A stretch of 64,000 nt of DNA from Streptomyces sp. CA-210063 (lineage in GTDB: Bacteria > Actinomycetota > Actinomycetes > Streptomycetales > Streptomycetaceae), in contig NZ_CP102512.1 of assembly GCF_024612015.1 (NCBI RefSeq), positions 2,604,001 through 2,668,000 of the forward strand, read 5' to 3'. A program made the position numbers and the translations under genes. Shown piece after piece: positions 15,173 through 23,581 of this stretch. The notes beneath the pieces are model-generated. The model saw nothing but the letters and a program-made list of their open reading frames with translations. It made no database searches and was not told the origin of the DNA. Every line of letters begins with the position of its first letter. Within the stretch, counting starts at the first letter, position 1.

Positions 15173-17497
15173 TCAGAGATGGAGGGGGTTGGCGATGGTG
15201 ACGTAGACGGACTGGGTGTCCACCGGGCCGACGAGTTCGTCGAGGCCATGGAGGCGGGTCAGCAGGTTGGCCTTGCAGCGCAGGACGGGTGAGTCGAGCA
15301 GCCGGGTCGGCAGTGTCGTGTTCAGCCGGGCAGGGCCGGTGGCCACATCGGTGAGGAAGCGGCGGAAGGCGGCGAGCAGGAGTCGCTCGTCAGCGAGGCG
15401 CTGGGAGCCGAACGCGCCGATGAGGCCGAGCACATTGTTGATGCCGAGGTAGTAGGCGAACCGTTCGTCGGTGACCTCGTCGGAGACGAACGTGTCGCTG
15501 CGCTCGCCGATACCGGGCAGCCGGGTATCGAGGTCCGCGCGGCGGGACTCGCGGAAGTAGTAGCCCTGGTTGTCGCGGTACCGGCCGCCCATGGGCCAAC
15601 CGTCGGGGTCCAGCAGGACGAGGGTGTTCTGCTGGTGTGCTTCGAGGGCGATCCCGGCCTCGCTGTCCAGCCACAGCACGGGCCGCACGACCCGCTCCAG
15701 GTAGCGCAGGAACCACTCGGCGGCGACGGCGCCTCCAGGACGGCCGGTGCGCCCGGCGAGGCGCGTGACGATGTCGAAGAGCCGCGACCGCATGGTGAGG
15801 CGGTCGTCGGAAGGGAAGTCGCCGTGCTGCCGAAGGGAATCGCCGAGACGCTCCGACATTGGGTCGTCGAGGGGCTCCTGCTGCTCACCGGAGCGGCCTG
15901 CCTGTGGCTCGCCATGGCCGTACGGCCTCGGTGATACGAGTCCCGCGACGCAGGACACGTCGTCCGCCGGGCCGAACGGGTTGTGCCGGATCACCACGTC
16001 CAGGCCGGGTACGGGGTCGCCGTCCGGTGCGGTGACCGCCAGCCAGGCGGGGTCGCGGAGGATGTCGAAGCCGGGGTGGGCCGTCTGCCACTGCTTGGCC
16101 AGGCCGGTGCGCAGCAGGCGGTGGACTTCGACACCGCGATGGAGTTCCTTACGGAGGTTCTCGCGACGGGAGTTGGTGATGCGCAGGCCCAGCGAGAGCT
16201 TCAGCATCGCGGGTGCGCCGCTGCGGTGGACGGTACGGACAGAGGAGGTGGGGTGCCAGGGGAAGCCGTGCGGTCCCAGGTCCCGGAGTAGTCCCGCGTC
16301 GAGCAGGGCGGCGACGGTCCGCCGGTGGCGGACCTCACGGAGCTGCCAGGGGTGCAGGGGCAGGGCGGCGTACCCGTCGGGCAGCGGCAGTGCCTGGCCG
16401 GCCAGTCGTGCGGTCAGCTGTTCGGCTGGGATGACACGGCCGCGCTCGGTCCATGCCGAGTCGGTCGAGAGGACGGACGGTGCGATCGCCATCCAGTGCA
16501 AGGGAAAGGAGCCACGCAGTTCCGGAGAGTAGAGCCTCACTTCGGCCTCGGAGAGCCCCTCCCGGCTCTTAGGGGTGGGGTGCAGCGGGTGGCCGAGGAC
16601 GAGAGCCTGCTCGGCGGCGAGGAAACGGTCCGAGGTGTCGGCGGGATGGGCCCGGCGCTCGGCGATGAAGACGGCGACGCGGCGGGCCGAGTCGGCGACT
16701 CTGCCGAGCAAGTCGAGCTGGTCCGGCCGGTCGAGTTGGTCCGGCCGGTCGAGCTGGGCAGGCCGGTCGAGCTGGGCAGGCCGGTCGAGCTGGGCAGGCC
16801 GGTCGAGTTGGTTGAGCTGGGCAGGCCGGTCGAGTCGGCCGAGCGGGTCACCTGGCCCGGGTCGGGGTTCGTGGGGGCCTGTCTCCTGCGGGGCTCGCGC
16901 GGGCGACTCCCTGGCCAGCAGGGCCGCCAATGTCACCGCGTCGACAGAGGGTGCGGTCTCCGGGGTGCCGGCTAGGTACGGCGGGCCGAAGCGGTGCCAG
17001 CCGGTCGGGGACCAGTAGTGCACCGGTGCGAGGAGTGTCGTGCCGGTGGTGGGGAGGGGGATGTGGAGGATGCCGTCGTGGGGAGAGGTGAGGTTGTGTT
17101 CGCGTACCCAGCAGCGCAGCAGGTTCTCGACAGCTGCCGCTTGGGCCGCGCTGTGCGGGTCGGGGTGGTCCAGGGGGTCCGTGGCGCGGCGGGGCGGAGG
17201 CTCGGTGGCCCGGGATTCGTCGGCTTGGCGAGGGATCGACTGGACGCGCTCATGAAGTGGCTCGGTCGACTTGTGAGCGAGCGCGACAGGGCTGGCGGCC
17301 GACGTGGCAGGGCACGGAATCTGCTCGGATCGACTGGGCCCCCACTCAGCCTGATCGGGCCGCCAAGCGTTCCGGTCGGGCCCCAGGTCGGCCTGGCAAG
17401 GCGGTGGCTCGGCGCTGGGCGAGGGCGGGGTCTGTGGGGTGTGGGCTTCCGTCTGGTGATTGTGAGTGTGGGCCTCAGGGGCAGGCGGCGGCTTCAC
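15173..17497 (-). CDS. NRPS-independent siderophore synthetase (IucA/IucC family)
   Basis: 774 residues, longer than the usual 580-620. The extra length is a low-complexity N-terminal extension of about 115 residues and a hexapeptide repeat insert at 222-262. Family motifs are GHPLHPTPKSR (302-312), HPTSSVRT (415-422), KLSLGLRITN (433-442) and the substrate-site HQQN (621-624). It should adenylate citrate or a similar carboxylate and condense it with an amine to make a hydroxamate or carboxylate siderophore. The GTG start follows a weak AGGAA. Flanking genes supply an aminotransferase and an acyltransferase. Confidence 0.9.
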   Translation of the reverse strand: MKPPPAPEAHTHNHQTEAHTPQTPPSPSAEPPPCQADLGPDRNAWRPDQAEWGPSRSEQIPCPATSAASPVALAHKSTEPLHERVQSIPRQADESRATEPPPRRATDPLDHPDPHSAAQAAAVENLLRCWVREHNLTSPHDGILHIPLPTTGTTLLAPVHYWSPTGWHRFGPPYLAGTPETAPSVDAVTLAALLARESPARAPQETGPHEPRPGPGDPLGRLDRPAQLNQLDRPAQLDRPAQLDRPAQLDRPDQLDRPDQLDLLGRVADSARRVAVFIAERRAHPADTSDRFLAAEQALVLGHPLHPTPKSREGLSEAEVRLYSPELRGSFPLHWMAIAPSVLSTDSAWTERGRVIPAEQLTARLAGQALPLPDGYAALPLHPWQLREVRHRRTVAALLDAGLLRDLGPHGFPWHPTSSVRTVHRSGAPAMLKLSLGLRITNSRRENLRKELHRGVEVHRLLRTGLAKQWQTAHPGFDILRDPAWLAVTAPDGDPVPGLDVVIRHNPFGPADDVSCVAGLVSPRPYGHGEPQAGRSGEQQEPLDDPMSERLGDSLRQHGDFPSDDRLTMRSRLFDIVTRLAGRTGRPGGAVAAEWFLRYLERVVRPVLWLDSEAGIALEAHQQNTLVLLDPDGWPMGGRYRDNQGYYFRESRRADLDTRLPGIGERSDTFVSDEVTDERFAYYLGINNVLGLIGAFGSQRLADERLLLAAFRRFLTDVATGPARLNTTLPTRLLDSPVLRCKANLLTRLHGLDELVGPVDTQSVYVTIANPLHL
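16712..16834 (-). repeat. 18-bp tandem repeat inside the siderophore synthetase gene
   Basis: About six copies of an 18-bp unit encode LDRP[A/D]Q (protein residues 222-262), with one LNQ interruption after the first copy. The middle copies are identical at DNA level, which suggests recent slippage. The unit length keeps the frame open. Confidence 0.92.
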
Positions 17498-17677
17498 GGC
17501 GGTTCCTGGGGTTGCTCGTGCGGGAGGGCAGTCGCGGGTTGGGGCGGTCGTACGGCGTGGGGGCTTGTGCGGGACGGGGGTGGGGCGGTGGCGCTGTGTG
17601 TCGGCACTGGGGCTGGGCGACTGGTTGGGGCACGGGGTGCTGGCCGTTCCGGTCGGCTCCTCGGGGCATCTCGATGG

Positions 17678-19171
17678 TCATCCGCCCGGCATGCGCCCAG
17701 GCCCCTTGGCCCGCTCGGGCGCCACTCCCAGTCCCCGCGACACCGTGGCCGCCGCCACCGAGGCGATGGCGTCCGTCAGGCGGTCGAGTACGGCGTTCGT
17801 CTGTTCGTCGGTGATCGTGAGGGGTGGGAGGAGGCGTACGACACCGGCGTGGCGGCCGCCGAGTTCGACGATCAGGCCGCGGCGGAGGCTTTCGCGTTGG
17901 ACCGCGGTGGCAAGGGAGGGGGCGGGTGGGCGCGGGCCGGCGCCGTCGGAAAGAGGAGGTGTCTCCGGGGTGACCATTTCGATGCCGATCATCAGGCCCC
18001 GTCCCCGCACATCGCCGACGCAGGCGAACTCCTCAGTGAAGGAGCGCAGTTGGGTGAGCATGCGGGCACCCAGGGTTTCGGCGCGTTCGGCGAGGCCGTT
18101 CTCGCGGACGTGGGCGAGGGTGGCGGTGCCGGCGGCCATGGCGAGCTGGTTGCCGCGGACGGGGCCCGCGTGGGCGCCGGGTTGCCAGACGTCGAGGTCG
18201 TCGCGGTAGACCACGACGGCCAGCGGGAGACTGCCGCCGATGGCCTTGGACAGGATCATCACATCGGGGACGACGCCGCTGTGCTCGACCGCCCAGAAGC
18301 GGCCCGTGCGCCCCACACCTGTCTGGACCTCGTCGGCGATCAGCGGGATCGAGCGCGCGGCGGTGATCTCCCGCATACGGCGCAGCCAGCCGTCCGGAGC
18401 GGGGATGACACCGTCCTCTCCCTGGACGGGTTCGAGGATCATGCCGGCGGGCAGTGGTTCGCCGGACTTGGCGCCGTCGAGGACGGACTCGGTCCAGCGG
18501 GCGGCGATTTCGGCGCCGCGCTCGCCGCCGATGCCGAACGGGCAGCGGTAGTTCTGGGGAAAGGGCAGACGGGCCACCCGTACATCGCGGGCGCCCCCGG
18601 ACGCTTGGAGTGTCTCGGTGGTCATGCTGTGACGGCCGCCGGCGAAGGCGAGCATTCCGGTGCGTCCCGTCGCCGCCCGCACCAGCTTGAAGGCGGCCTC
18701 GACCGCGTCCGTGTCGGCGGGTCCGCAGAACCGGACGCGCGCGCGTTCCGCGAGGCCGGGCGGAAGGGTGCGGAGGAGTTCGGCGGTGAAGGCGTCCTTG
18801 ACGGGGGTGGCGAGGTCGAGGGCGTGCAGTGGGGCGCCCGAGTCGAGCACCTTGCGGATCGCTTCGAGGACGACCGGATGGTTGTGGCCGAGGGCCAGGG
18901 TGCCGGCGCCGGACAGACAGTCGAGGTAGCGGTGGCCGTCGGCGCCCTCGATGGTCAGCCCGCGTGCGCGTACGGGCACGATGGGCAGAGCACGCGCGTA
19001 GGTGCGTGCCGCCGACTCGCGCGCGGCCTGCCGCCGCGGGCTCCCCTCGGGCGCCGTGTGCGCTCCGCCCTGCTCCCTCTGTGTGCGCGCCCGTTCGTCC
19101 TCGTGTCCCGGACGAGGTGTCCGCTCGGGCTCGTACCCCGCCGGCGCCACCGCAGACTCGGTCACCGCCAC
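17678..19171 (-). CDS. Class III PLP aminotransferase, diaminobutyrate-type (siderophore locus)
   Basis: 497 residues with about 50 extra N-terminal residues rich in Glu/Arg. Class III features are LSGAGTLALGHNHP (87-100), the cofactor Asp in ADEVQTGVGRTG (279-290) and the Schiff-base Lys309 in ILSKAIGG. The best analogy is RhbA/EctB-like L-2,4-diaminobutyrate:2-oxoglutarate aminotransferase, which makes the diamine for a citrate-type siderophore. The GTG start follows GGGAGGAAG. It is probably the first gene of a leftward three-gene operon. I found no iron-repressor box upstream. Confidence 0.88.
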   Translation of the reverse strand: MAVTESAVAPAGYEPERTPRPGHEDERARTQREQGGAHTAPEGSPRRQAARESAARTYARALPIVPVRARGLTIEGADGHRYLDCLSGAGTLALGHNHPVVLEAIRKVLDSGAPLHALDLATPVKDAFTAELLRTLPPGLAERARVRFCGPADTDAVEAAFKLVRAATGRTGMLAFAGGRHSMTTETLQASGGARDVRVARLPFPQNYRCPFGIGGERGAEIAARWTESVLDGAKSGEPLPAGMILEPVQGEDGVIPAPDGWLRRMREITAARSIPLIADEVQTGVGRTGRFWAVEHSGVVPDVMILSKAIGGSLPLAVVVYRDDLDVWQPGAHAGPVRGNQLAMAAGTATLAHVRENGLAERAETLGARMLTQLRSFTEEFACVGDVRGRGLMIGIEMVTPETPPLSDGAGPRPPAPSLATAVQRESLRRGLIVELGGRHAGVVRLLPPLTITDEQTNAVLDRLTDAIASVAAATVSRGLGVAPERAKGPGRMPGG

Positions 19172-19615
19172 GACTGCACTTCCTCCCGCTGCTCAGGGGC
19201 GAGTTGGCAGGGGGCACCGAGCACCGGCGGGTCCCCCGCAGGTACCAACGACGCGACCCGCACGGGGAAGCGGGTCAGGCGAAGATCTGTTCCGTGACGG
19301 AAGAATCCGCCCGCTCCCCCACCCAGGCGATGGCCCGCATCGTCGGCACCGAGACGCGGCGGGGACGTCAAATCGGTAGCTCTCCGGAGGTATTGGCAGA
19401 TCAGAAAGCTCGTAGCGAAACCGTTGCCGTTCCCTCGGATGTCCCCCACAACGACCGCATAGTGTGTGGTGCCGTTCCGTAGTAGGGATGCGGCTCGGCG
19501 GATTCTCACCAAGCCGCGCGTACGACTGCTACGTACGAAGAAGCAGAGGTACAGGGCCGTGCGCGATCCGCTTCGGCAGCACGAGTTCTCTTACGCCCCA
19601 GGGGGAGTTCAGACC
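19172..19615. other. Divergent intergenic region, aminotransferase / protease 1
   Basis: 444 bp without a convincing gene. It should hold promoters for both sides. The only recognisable element is a block at 19424-19464 that is conserved upstream of the second protease gene. No DmdR/IdeR-type iron box is visible. Confidence 0.6.
19424..19464 (+). promoter_or_regulatory. Conserved upstream block, protease 1
   Basis: TTGCCG (19424-19429), GTCCCCCA (19441-19448) and CGCATAGTG (19456-19464). The same three elements occur before the second protease gene at 21005-21048. The last two have identical spacing (15 bp start to start) in both places. CATAGT could be a -10 element. Confidence 0.45.
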
Positions 19616-20845
19616 ATGCGACCCATACGACCGCCCTTCGCCGCCCGTCGCGGGAGGAGCACGCGCCGCAGGACCTCCCCCGTTCTGGCCGCGGTCGGCC
19701 TCGCCACGGTTCTGTCGTTGACCGCCACCGCGTGCGGCTCGGGCGACACCACCGCGAACGCCGATGCGTCGGCGTCCGCGCAGAGCAGCGACAGCGCGGG
19801 CGACGGCAAGATCCAGATCCCGGACGACATCAAGGACAAGCTCAAGGAACACGGGATCGACCTCGACAAGTGGCGGGGCGGGGCCTGGAAGAACTGGGAC
19901 AAGGACGACTGGCTGCGCGAGGCCGAGGACTACGTCAACCCGATCATCGAGGACCTGTGGGACCCGGACCGGATGCGGGACGCCGAGGAGCCGGAGAAGG
20001 AGGTCGACGAGAGCGACCTCGCCGGCGACCAGGGCGTGACCGACCCGACGCCGGAGTCCGTCGAGGCGGAGGCGGTGTCGACGAAGTACCACGAGAACGC
20101 ACCCGAGGCGGGCAAGGTGTTCTTCGACGCGCCCGAGGGCACGATGGTCTGCTCGGCGACCGTGGTCCAGGACCCGGCCAACCCCGGCAAGTCCAACCTC
20201 GTGTGGACCGCCGGGCACTGTGTGCACGCGGGCAAGTCGGGCGGCTGGTACCGCAACATCGCCTTCGTGCCCTCGTACAACGACAGCGGGATGTCGGCGT
20301 CGGAGCTGCAGACGGCCACCAAGGAGCAGGTCGCCCCGTACGGCGTCTGGTGGGGTGACTGGGCGCAGACCTCGGACCAGTGGATCGAGCAGGGCGGCCA
20401 GACGGGCGGTGACGGAGCGCCGTACGACTTCGCGGTGATCCATGTGACGCCGGAGGAGGACAGCGGGGGCAAGTCGCTGGAGGAGATGGTCGGTTCGGCG
20501 CTGCCGGTGGACTTCGACGCGCCTGCCGTGACGCAGGTGCAGAGCATCACCGCGACCGGCTACCCGGCGGGGGCTCCGTACGACGGCGAGACGATGTACC
20601 AGTGCGCGGACAAGCCGGGGCGGTTCTCGCTCGTCGAGTCCGACCCGACGATGTACCGCATCGGCTGCACCATGACCGGTGGTTCGTCCGGCGGTGGCTG
20701 GGTGGCGACCGGTTCGAACGGCGAGCCCGCACTGGTGTCCAACACCTCCATCGGCCCGGTGAGCGCCGGCTGGCTGGCCGGTCCGCGCCTGGGTAAGGAG
20801 GCCGAGGGTGTGTACCAGGCGGTGAGCGACAAGTTCGCGCAGTGA
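19616..20845 (+). CDS. Exported trypsin-like serine protease, putative lipoprotein (paralogue 1)
   Basis: 409 residues. It has a positively charged N-terminus, a hydrophobic segment and LTATAC with Cys40 as likely lipidation site. An acidic linker of about 120 residues follows, and then a chymotrypsin-fold domain. The probable catalytic triad is His201 (WTAGHC), Asp271 (PYDFAV) and Ser358 (TGGSSGGGW). It is probably surface-anchored or secreted. I chose ATG at 19616 because it leads straight into the signal peptide. About 60-65% of positions match the next gene by eye, so they are tandem duplicates. CAGTGAC from its stop region recurs several times in the following 100 bp. Confidence 0.85.
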   Translation: MRPIRPPFAARRGRSTRRRTSPVLAAVGLATVLSLTATACGSGDTTANADASASAQSSDSAGDGKIQIPDDIKDKLKEHGIDLDKWRGGAWKNWDKDDWLREAEDYVNPIIEDLWDPDRMRDAEEPEKEVDESDLAGDQGVTDPTPESVEAEAVSTKYHENAPEAGKVFFDAPEGTMVCSATVVQDPANPGKSNLVWTAGHCVHAGKSGGWYRNIAFVPSYNDSGMSASELQTATKEQVAPYGVWWGDWAQTSDQWIEQGGQTGGDGAPYDFAVIHVTPEEDSGGKSLEEMVGSALPVDFDAPAVTQVQSITATGYPAGAPYDGETMYQCADKPGRFSLVESDPTMYRIGCTMTGGSSGGGWVATGSNGEPALVSNTSIGPVSAGWLAGPRLGKEAEGVYQAVSDKFAQ

Positions 20846-21004
20846 CGCCGCGCGTAGGCAGTGACGACCGGGGGTCGGTGGGCGTCGCACCGGCAGTGAC
20901 GGCTGCGGATCGGTGACGCCGGACAGCCAGTGACCACCGCCGGACGACCGCCGTTCGATGGCGGCGCCTGGACGACTCGAGGGCGGGCGGCGCGTGCAAA
21001 TTGT

Positions 21005-21048
21005 TTGCCGCGCGCCCTCCGTCCGTCCCCCAGCGCCCCCGCATAGTG
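21005..21048 (+). promoter_or_regulatory. Conserved upstream block, protease 2
   Basis: TTGCCG (21005-21010), GTCCCCCA (21025-21032) and CGCATAGTG (21040-21048). These are the same elements as upstream of protease 1, here only 40 bp before the ATG. This supports a shared promoter or operator. Confidence 0.45.
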
Positions 21049-21087
21049 GGCGGGACACACGGATAGTTCCGACGGGGGTCGAGAACC

Positions 21088-22269
21088 ATGCGTTTCTCAC
21101 AGCGGCGGCACCACCTTCTGGCCGCCACCGGACTCGTCGCGGCGCTCGCGCTGACCGCGACCTCCTGCGACTCGGGCGACGACAGCGCGAGCGACAAGCC
21201 CGGCTCCGCCGCGTCCCGGACCGCCGACAGGGACGGTGACGGCATTCCCGACGTCCTCGCCGACAAGCTCAAGGAGCACGGCATCGACGTCGACGGCTGG
21301 AAGGACGGCGGCTGGAAGGACTGGGACAAGGACAAGTGGCTGAGTGAGGCGAAGGACTTCGCCAATCCGGTGATCGAGGGCCTGTGGGACGCGGAGCGGA
21401 TGCGCGGGGCCGGGGATCCGGCGAAGACCGTCTCGGCACAGGACGCCTCCGCCGACCAGGGCGTCAGCGACCCCGTTCCGGCGCCGGTCGAGGCCACGGC
21501 GGAGAAGACGCCGTACCACGAGAACGCCGGTACGGTCGGGAAGATCTTCTTCGACTCCCCCGAGGGCTCGATGGTCTGTTCGGGCACGGTCGTCTCGGAC
21601 GTGAACCATCCGGGGAAGTCCAACCTCGTGTGGACCGCCGGCCACTGTGTGCACGCGGGCAGTGGGGGCGGCTGGTACCGCAACATCGTCTTCGTCCCGG
21701 CCTACAACGACCTGGGCAGGTCCGAGGAGGAGTTGGCCGCGGGCGCCGCCGCCGAGGAGATCGCCCCGTTCGGCCAGTGGTGGGCGGACTGGGCCGCGAC
21801 CTCGGACGAGTGGATCGCGGGCGGCTCCGAGGAGGGCGGCGCCGGAGCCGCGTACGACTACGCGGTGCTGCATGTGAAGCCGGAGTCGGGCGACAAGTCC
21901 CTGGAGGAGACCGTCGGAGCGGCCCTGGACGTGGACTTCTCCGCGCCGTCCGTGTCGGAGGTCGACGCGATGGGTGCCTGGGGCTATCCGGCCGCACCCC
22001 CGTACAACGGTCTGACCATGTTCCGGTGCATCGACAAGCCCGGGCGGCTTTCCCTCGATCCGTCCCTGCCGACGATGTACCGCATCGGCTGCACCATGAC
22101 CGGCGGTTCGTCCGGCGGCGGCTGGTTCCGCATGGCCGGCAGCGAGCCCCGGCTCGTGTCGAACACGTCGATCGGACCGGCCGACAACACCTGGCTCGCC
22201 GGACCTCGATTGGGCGACGGGGCCAAGGAGTTGTACGGCGAGATGAGTACCTCGTACGGCGGTCAGTGA
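21088..22269 (+). CDS. Exported trypsin-like serine protease, putative lipoprotein (paralogue 2)
   Basis: 393 residues with the same architecture as the upstream gene. The signal peptide has ALTATSC (Cys27 as possible lipid anchor). The linker carries the shared helix DKLKEHGID and a Trp/Lys/Asp-rich WKDWDKDKW. The protease domain has His186 (TAGHC), Asp257 (AYDYAV) and Ser342 (TGGSSGGGW). Linker motifs are conserved between the paralogues, so the linker may be a pro-region or a binding module rather than a passive spacer. An 18-bp segment overlapping its stop codon is repeated 27 bp downstream. Confidence 0.85.
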   Translation: MRFSQRRHHLLAATGLVAALALTATSCDSGDDSASDKPGSAASRTADRDGDGIPDVLADKLKEHGIDVDGWKDGGWKDWDKDKWLSEAKDFANPVIEGLWDAERMRGAGDPAKTVSAQDASADQGVSDPVPAPVEATAEKTPYHENAGTVGKIFFDSPEGSMVCSGTVVSDVNHPGKSNLVWTAGHCVHAGSGGGWYRNIVFVPAYNDLGRSEEELAAGAAAEEIAPFGQWWADWAATSDEWIAGGSEEGGAGAAYDYAVLHVKPESGDKSLEETVGAALDVDFSAPSVSEVDAMGAWGYPAAPPYNGLTMFRCIDKPGRLSLDPSLPTMYRIGCTMTGGSSGGGWFRMAGSEPRLVSNTSIGPADNTWLAGPRLGDGAKELYGEMSTSYGGQ

Positions 22270-22298
22270 GCGAGGGCCACGTACTGCGGTCAGTGAGC
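22254..22298. repeat. 18-bp direct repeat overlapping a stop codon
   Basis: Copies at 22254-22271 and 22281-22298 match at 17 of 18 bases (GTAC then GCGGTCAGTGAGC). The first contains the TGA of the second protease gene and the second lies in the 3' intergenic DNA. Confidence 0.85.
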
Positions 22299-22309
22299 AC
22301 TGGTGGGTT

Positions 22310-23581
22310 TCACGCGGCTGCCCTTCTCCGTCCGGCGGCCCAGTCGCGCAGGTGACCGGCGTTGCGGGCCAGTCGGTCGAGTGCGCGGGGCAGGTGTTCC
22401 TCGGCGCCGGGGCAGAGCATCGCGGTGTGCGGGAGGATCACGGAGGAGTCGTACAGGCGGGCGCAGTGCGGGAGTCGGGCCCGGCGGGGGTCGACGGCTT
22501 CCCAGTACTCCTGGTTCAGACGGTGCCGGGGCTTGCTGTGCGGCAGGTAGGAGGGCGAGTCGTCCAAGGGGCGGTAGCAGGCCTCGACGGGGACGCCGAG
22601 TTCGGCGGTGAGGGCGGCGCGGACGGTCGTCACGGGGATGTCCCGCAGGAGGGCCGCGTCGGGGACGTACGACAGGGCCAGGGCGTAGCCGGGTGGCCGC
22701 TCGACCTGGGGGAGCAGGAGGGCGGGGCGCAGGAAGCCGTGGGCGAGCGCCGCCTCGCGCCAGCGGCGGGTGACCGTCTCCCGGCGTTCGCGTTGTTCCG
22801 CGAACCGGTCGCACTGGGCGAGCAGGATCGCCGCCTGCCACTCCGTCATCCGGTGGTTGCCGCCCTGTAAGGGCCGCCAGCCGGGCGGTGAGCCCACCGG
22901 TGCGCGTCCGCAGTCGCGCAGGCCGGCCAGGCGGCCCGCGAGCAGGGGATCGGCGGTGGCCACACAGCCGCCCTCGCCCGCGGTGAGGGTCCTGCTCATC
23001 TGGAAGCTGAAGCAGGACAGTGTGCCGACCGAGCCGGCACCGTGCCGCTCCCAGCGGGCGCCGTGCGCGTGGGCGCAGTCCTCGATCAGTGCGAGGCAGT
23101 AGCGGGCGGAGAGGGCGGCCAGGGCCGTGAGGTCGGGCATGGTCCCGTAGAGGTGGACGGCGACGACGGCTCGGGTCCGCTCGGTGATGGCGGCCTCCAC
23201 GGCGGCCGGGTCGAGGCACCAGGTGTCGGGGTCCACGTCGACCAGGACGGGTACGGCGTTGGCGTCCAGGACCGCGCCGGCCGCGCCCGGCCGGGTGAGG
23301 CCGGGGACGATCACCTCGTCGCCGGGGCCCAGACCCAGTGCCTCGCAGGCGAGTTGGAGGGCGACGGTTCCGTTGCTGACGGTCAGGACGTGGCCGAGGC
23401 CCTGGAGTGCGGCGAAGCGGGACTCGAAGCGCGTGCCGTGGGTGCCGCCGTGCAGTGACCACTGGCCGTCGTCGAGGACTTCGCGCAGCATGCGGGCTTC
23501 CTGGGGGCCGCGCTGCGGCCAGCGGGGCGGTTCGGCGACGACCGGGTCACCGCCGAAGAGCGCGAGAGGGGTCTCAGGCAC
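22310..23581 (-). CDS. DegT/DnrJ/EryC1/StrS-family protein, AHBA/aminocyclitol type, lacking the PLP lysine
   Basis: 423 residues, fold-type I aminotransferase family. The C-terminal part (EACYRPLDDSP, PHSKPRHRLN, EYWEAVDP) resembles AHBA synthases and scyllo-inosose aminotransferases such as StsC and NeoB. The cofactor-site Asp is present (ALIEDCAHAHGA), but the Schiff-base lysine is Arg197 in FSFQMSRTLTAGEGG (codon 22991-22993, AGG). It may therefore be a dehydratase-like, binding or inactive protein. The GTG start at 23581 follows GGAGG and overlaps the stop of the Gfo/Idh/MocA gene by 8 bp, so the two are translationally coupled. Confidence 0.85.
   Translation of the reverse strand: MPETPLALFGGDPVVAEPPRWPQRGPQEARMLREVLDDGQWSLHGGTHGTRFESRFAALQGLGHVLTVSNGTVALQLACEALGLGPGDEVIVPGLTRPGAAGAVLDANAVPVLVDVDPDTWCLDPAAVEAAITERTRAVVAVHLYGTMPDLTALAALSARYCLALIEDCAHAHGARWERHGAGSVGTLSCFSFQMSRTLTAGEGGCVATADPLLAGRLAGLRDCGRAPVGSPPGWRPLQGGNHRMTEWQAAILLAQCDRFAEQRERRETVTRRWREAALAHGFLRPALLLPQVERPPGYALALSYVPDAALLRDIPVTTVRAALTAELGVPVEACYRPLDDSPSYLPHSKPRHRLNQEYWEAVDPRRARLPHCARLYDSSVILPHTAMLCPGAEEHLPRALDRLARNAGHLRDWAAGRRRAAA

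Noticed and set aside
16994..19297. Plus-strand open frame across the siderophore genes
   Set aside because: Runs across two real genes on the other strand and their spacer; composition is antisense-like.
19172..19300. Possible iron-repressor (DmdR/IdeR) box upstream of the siderophore aminotransferase
   Set aside because: Searched by eye for TTAGGTTAGGCT-like sequence on both strands. Nothing close enough was found.
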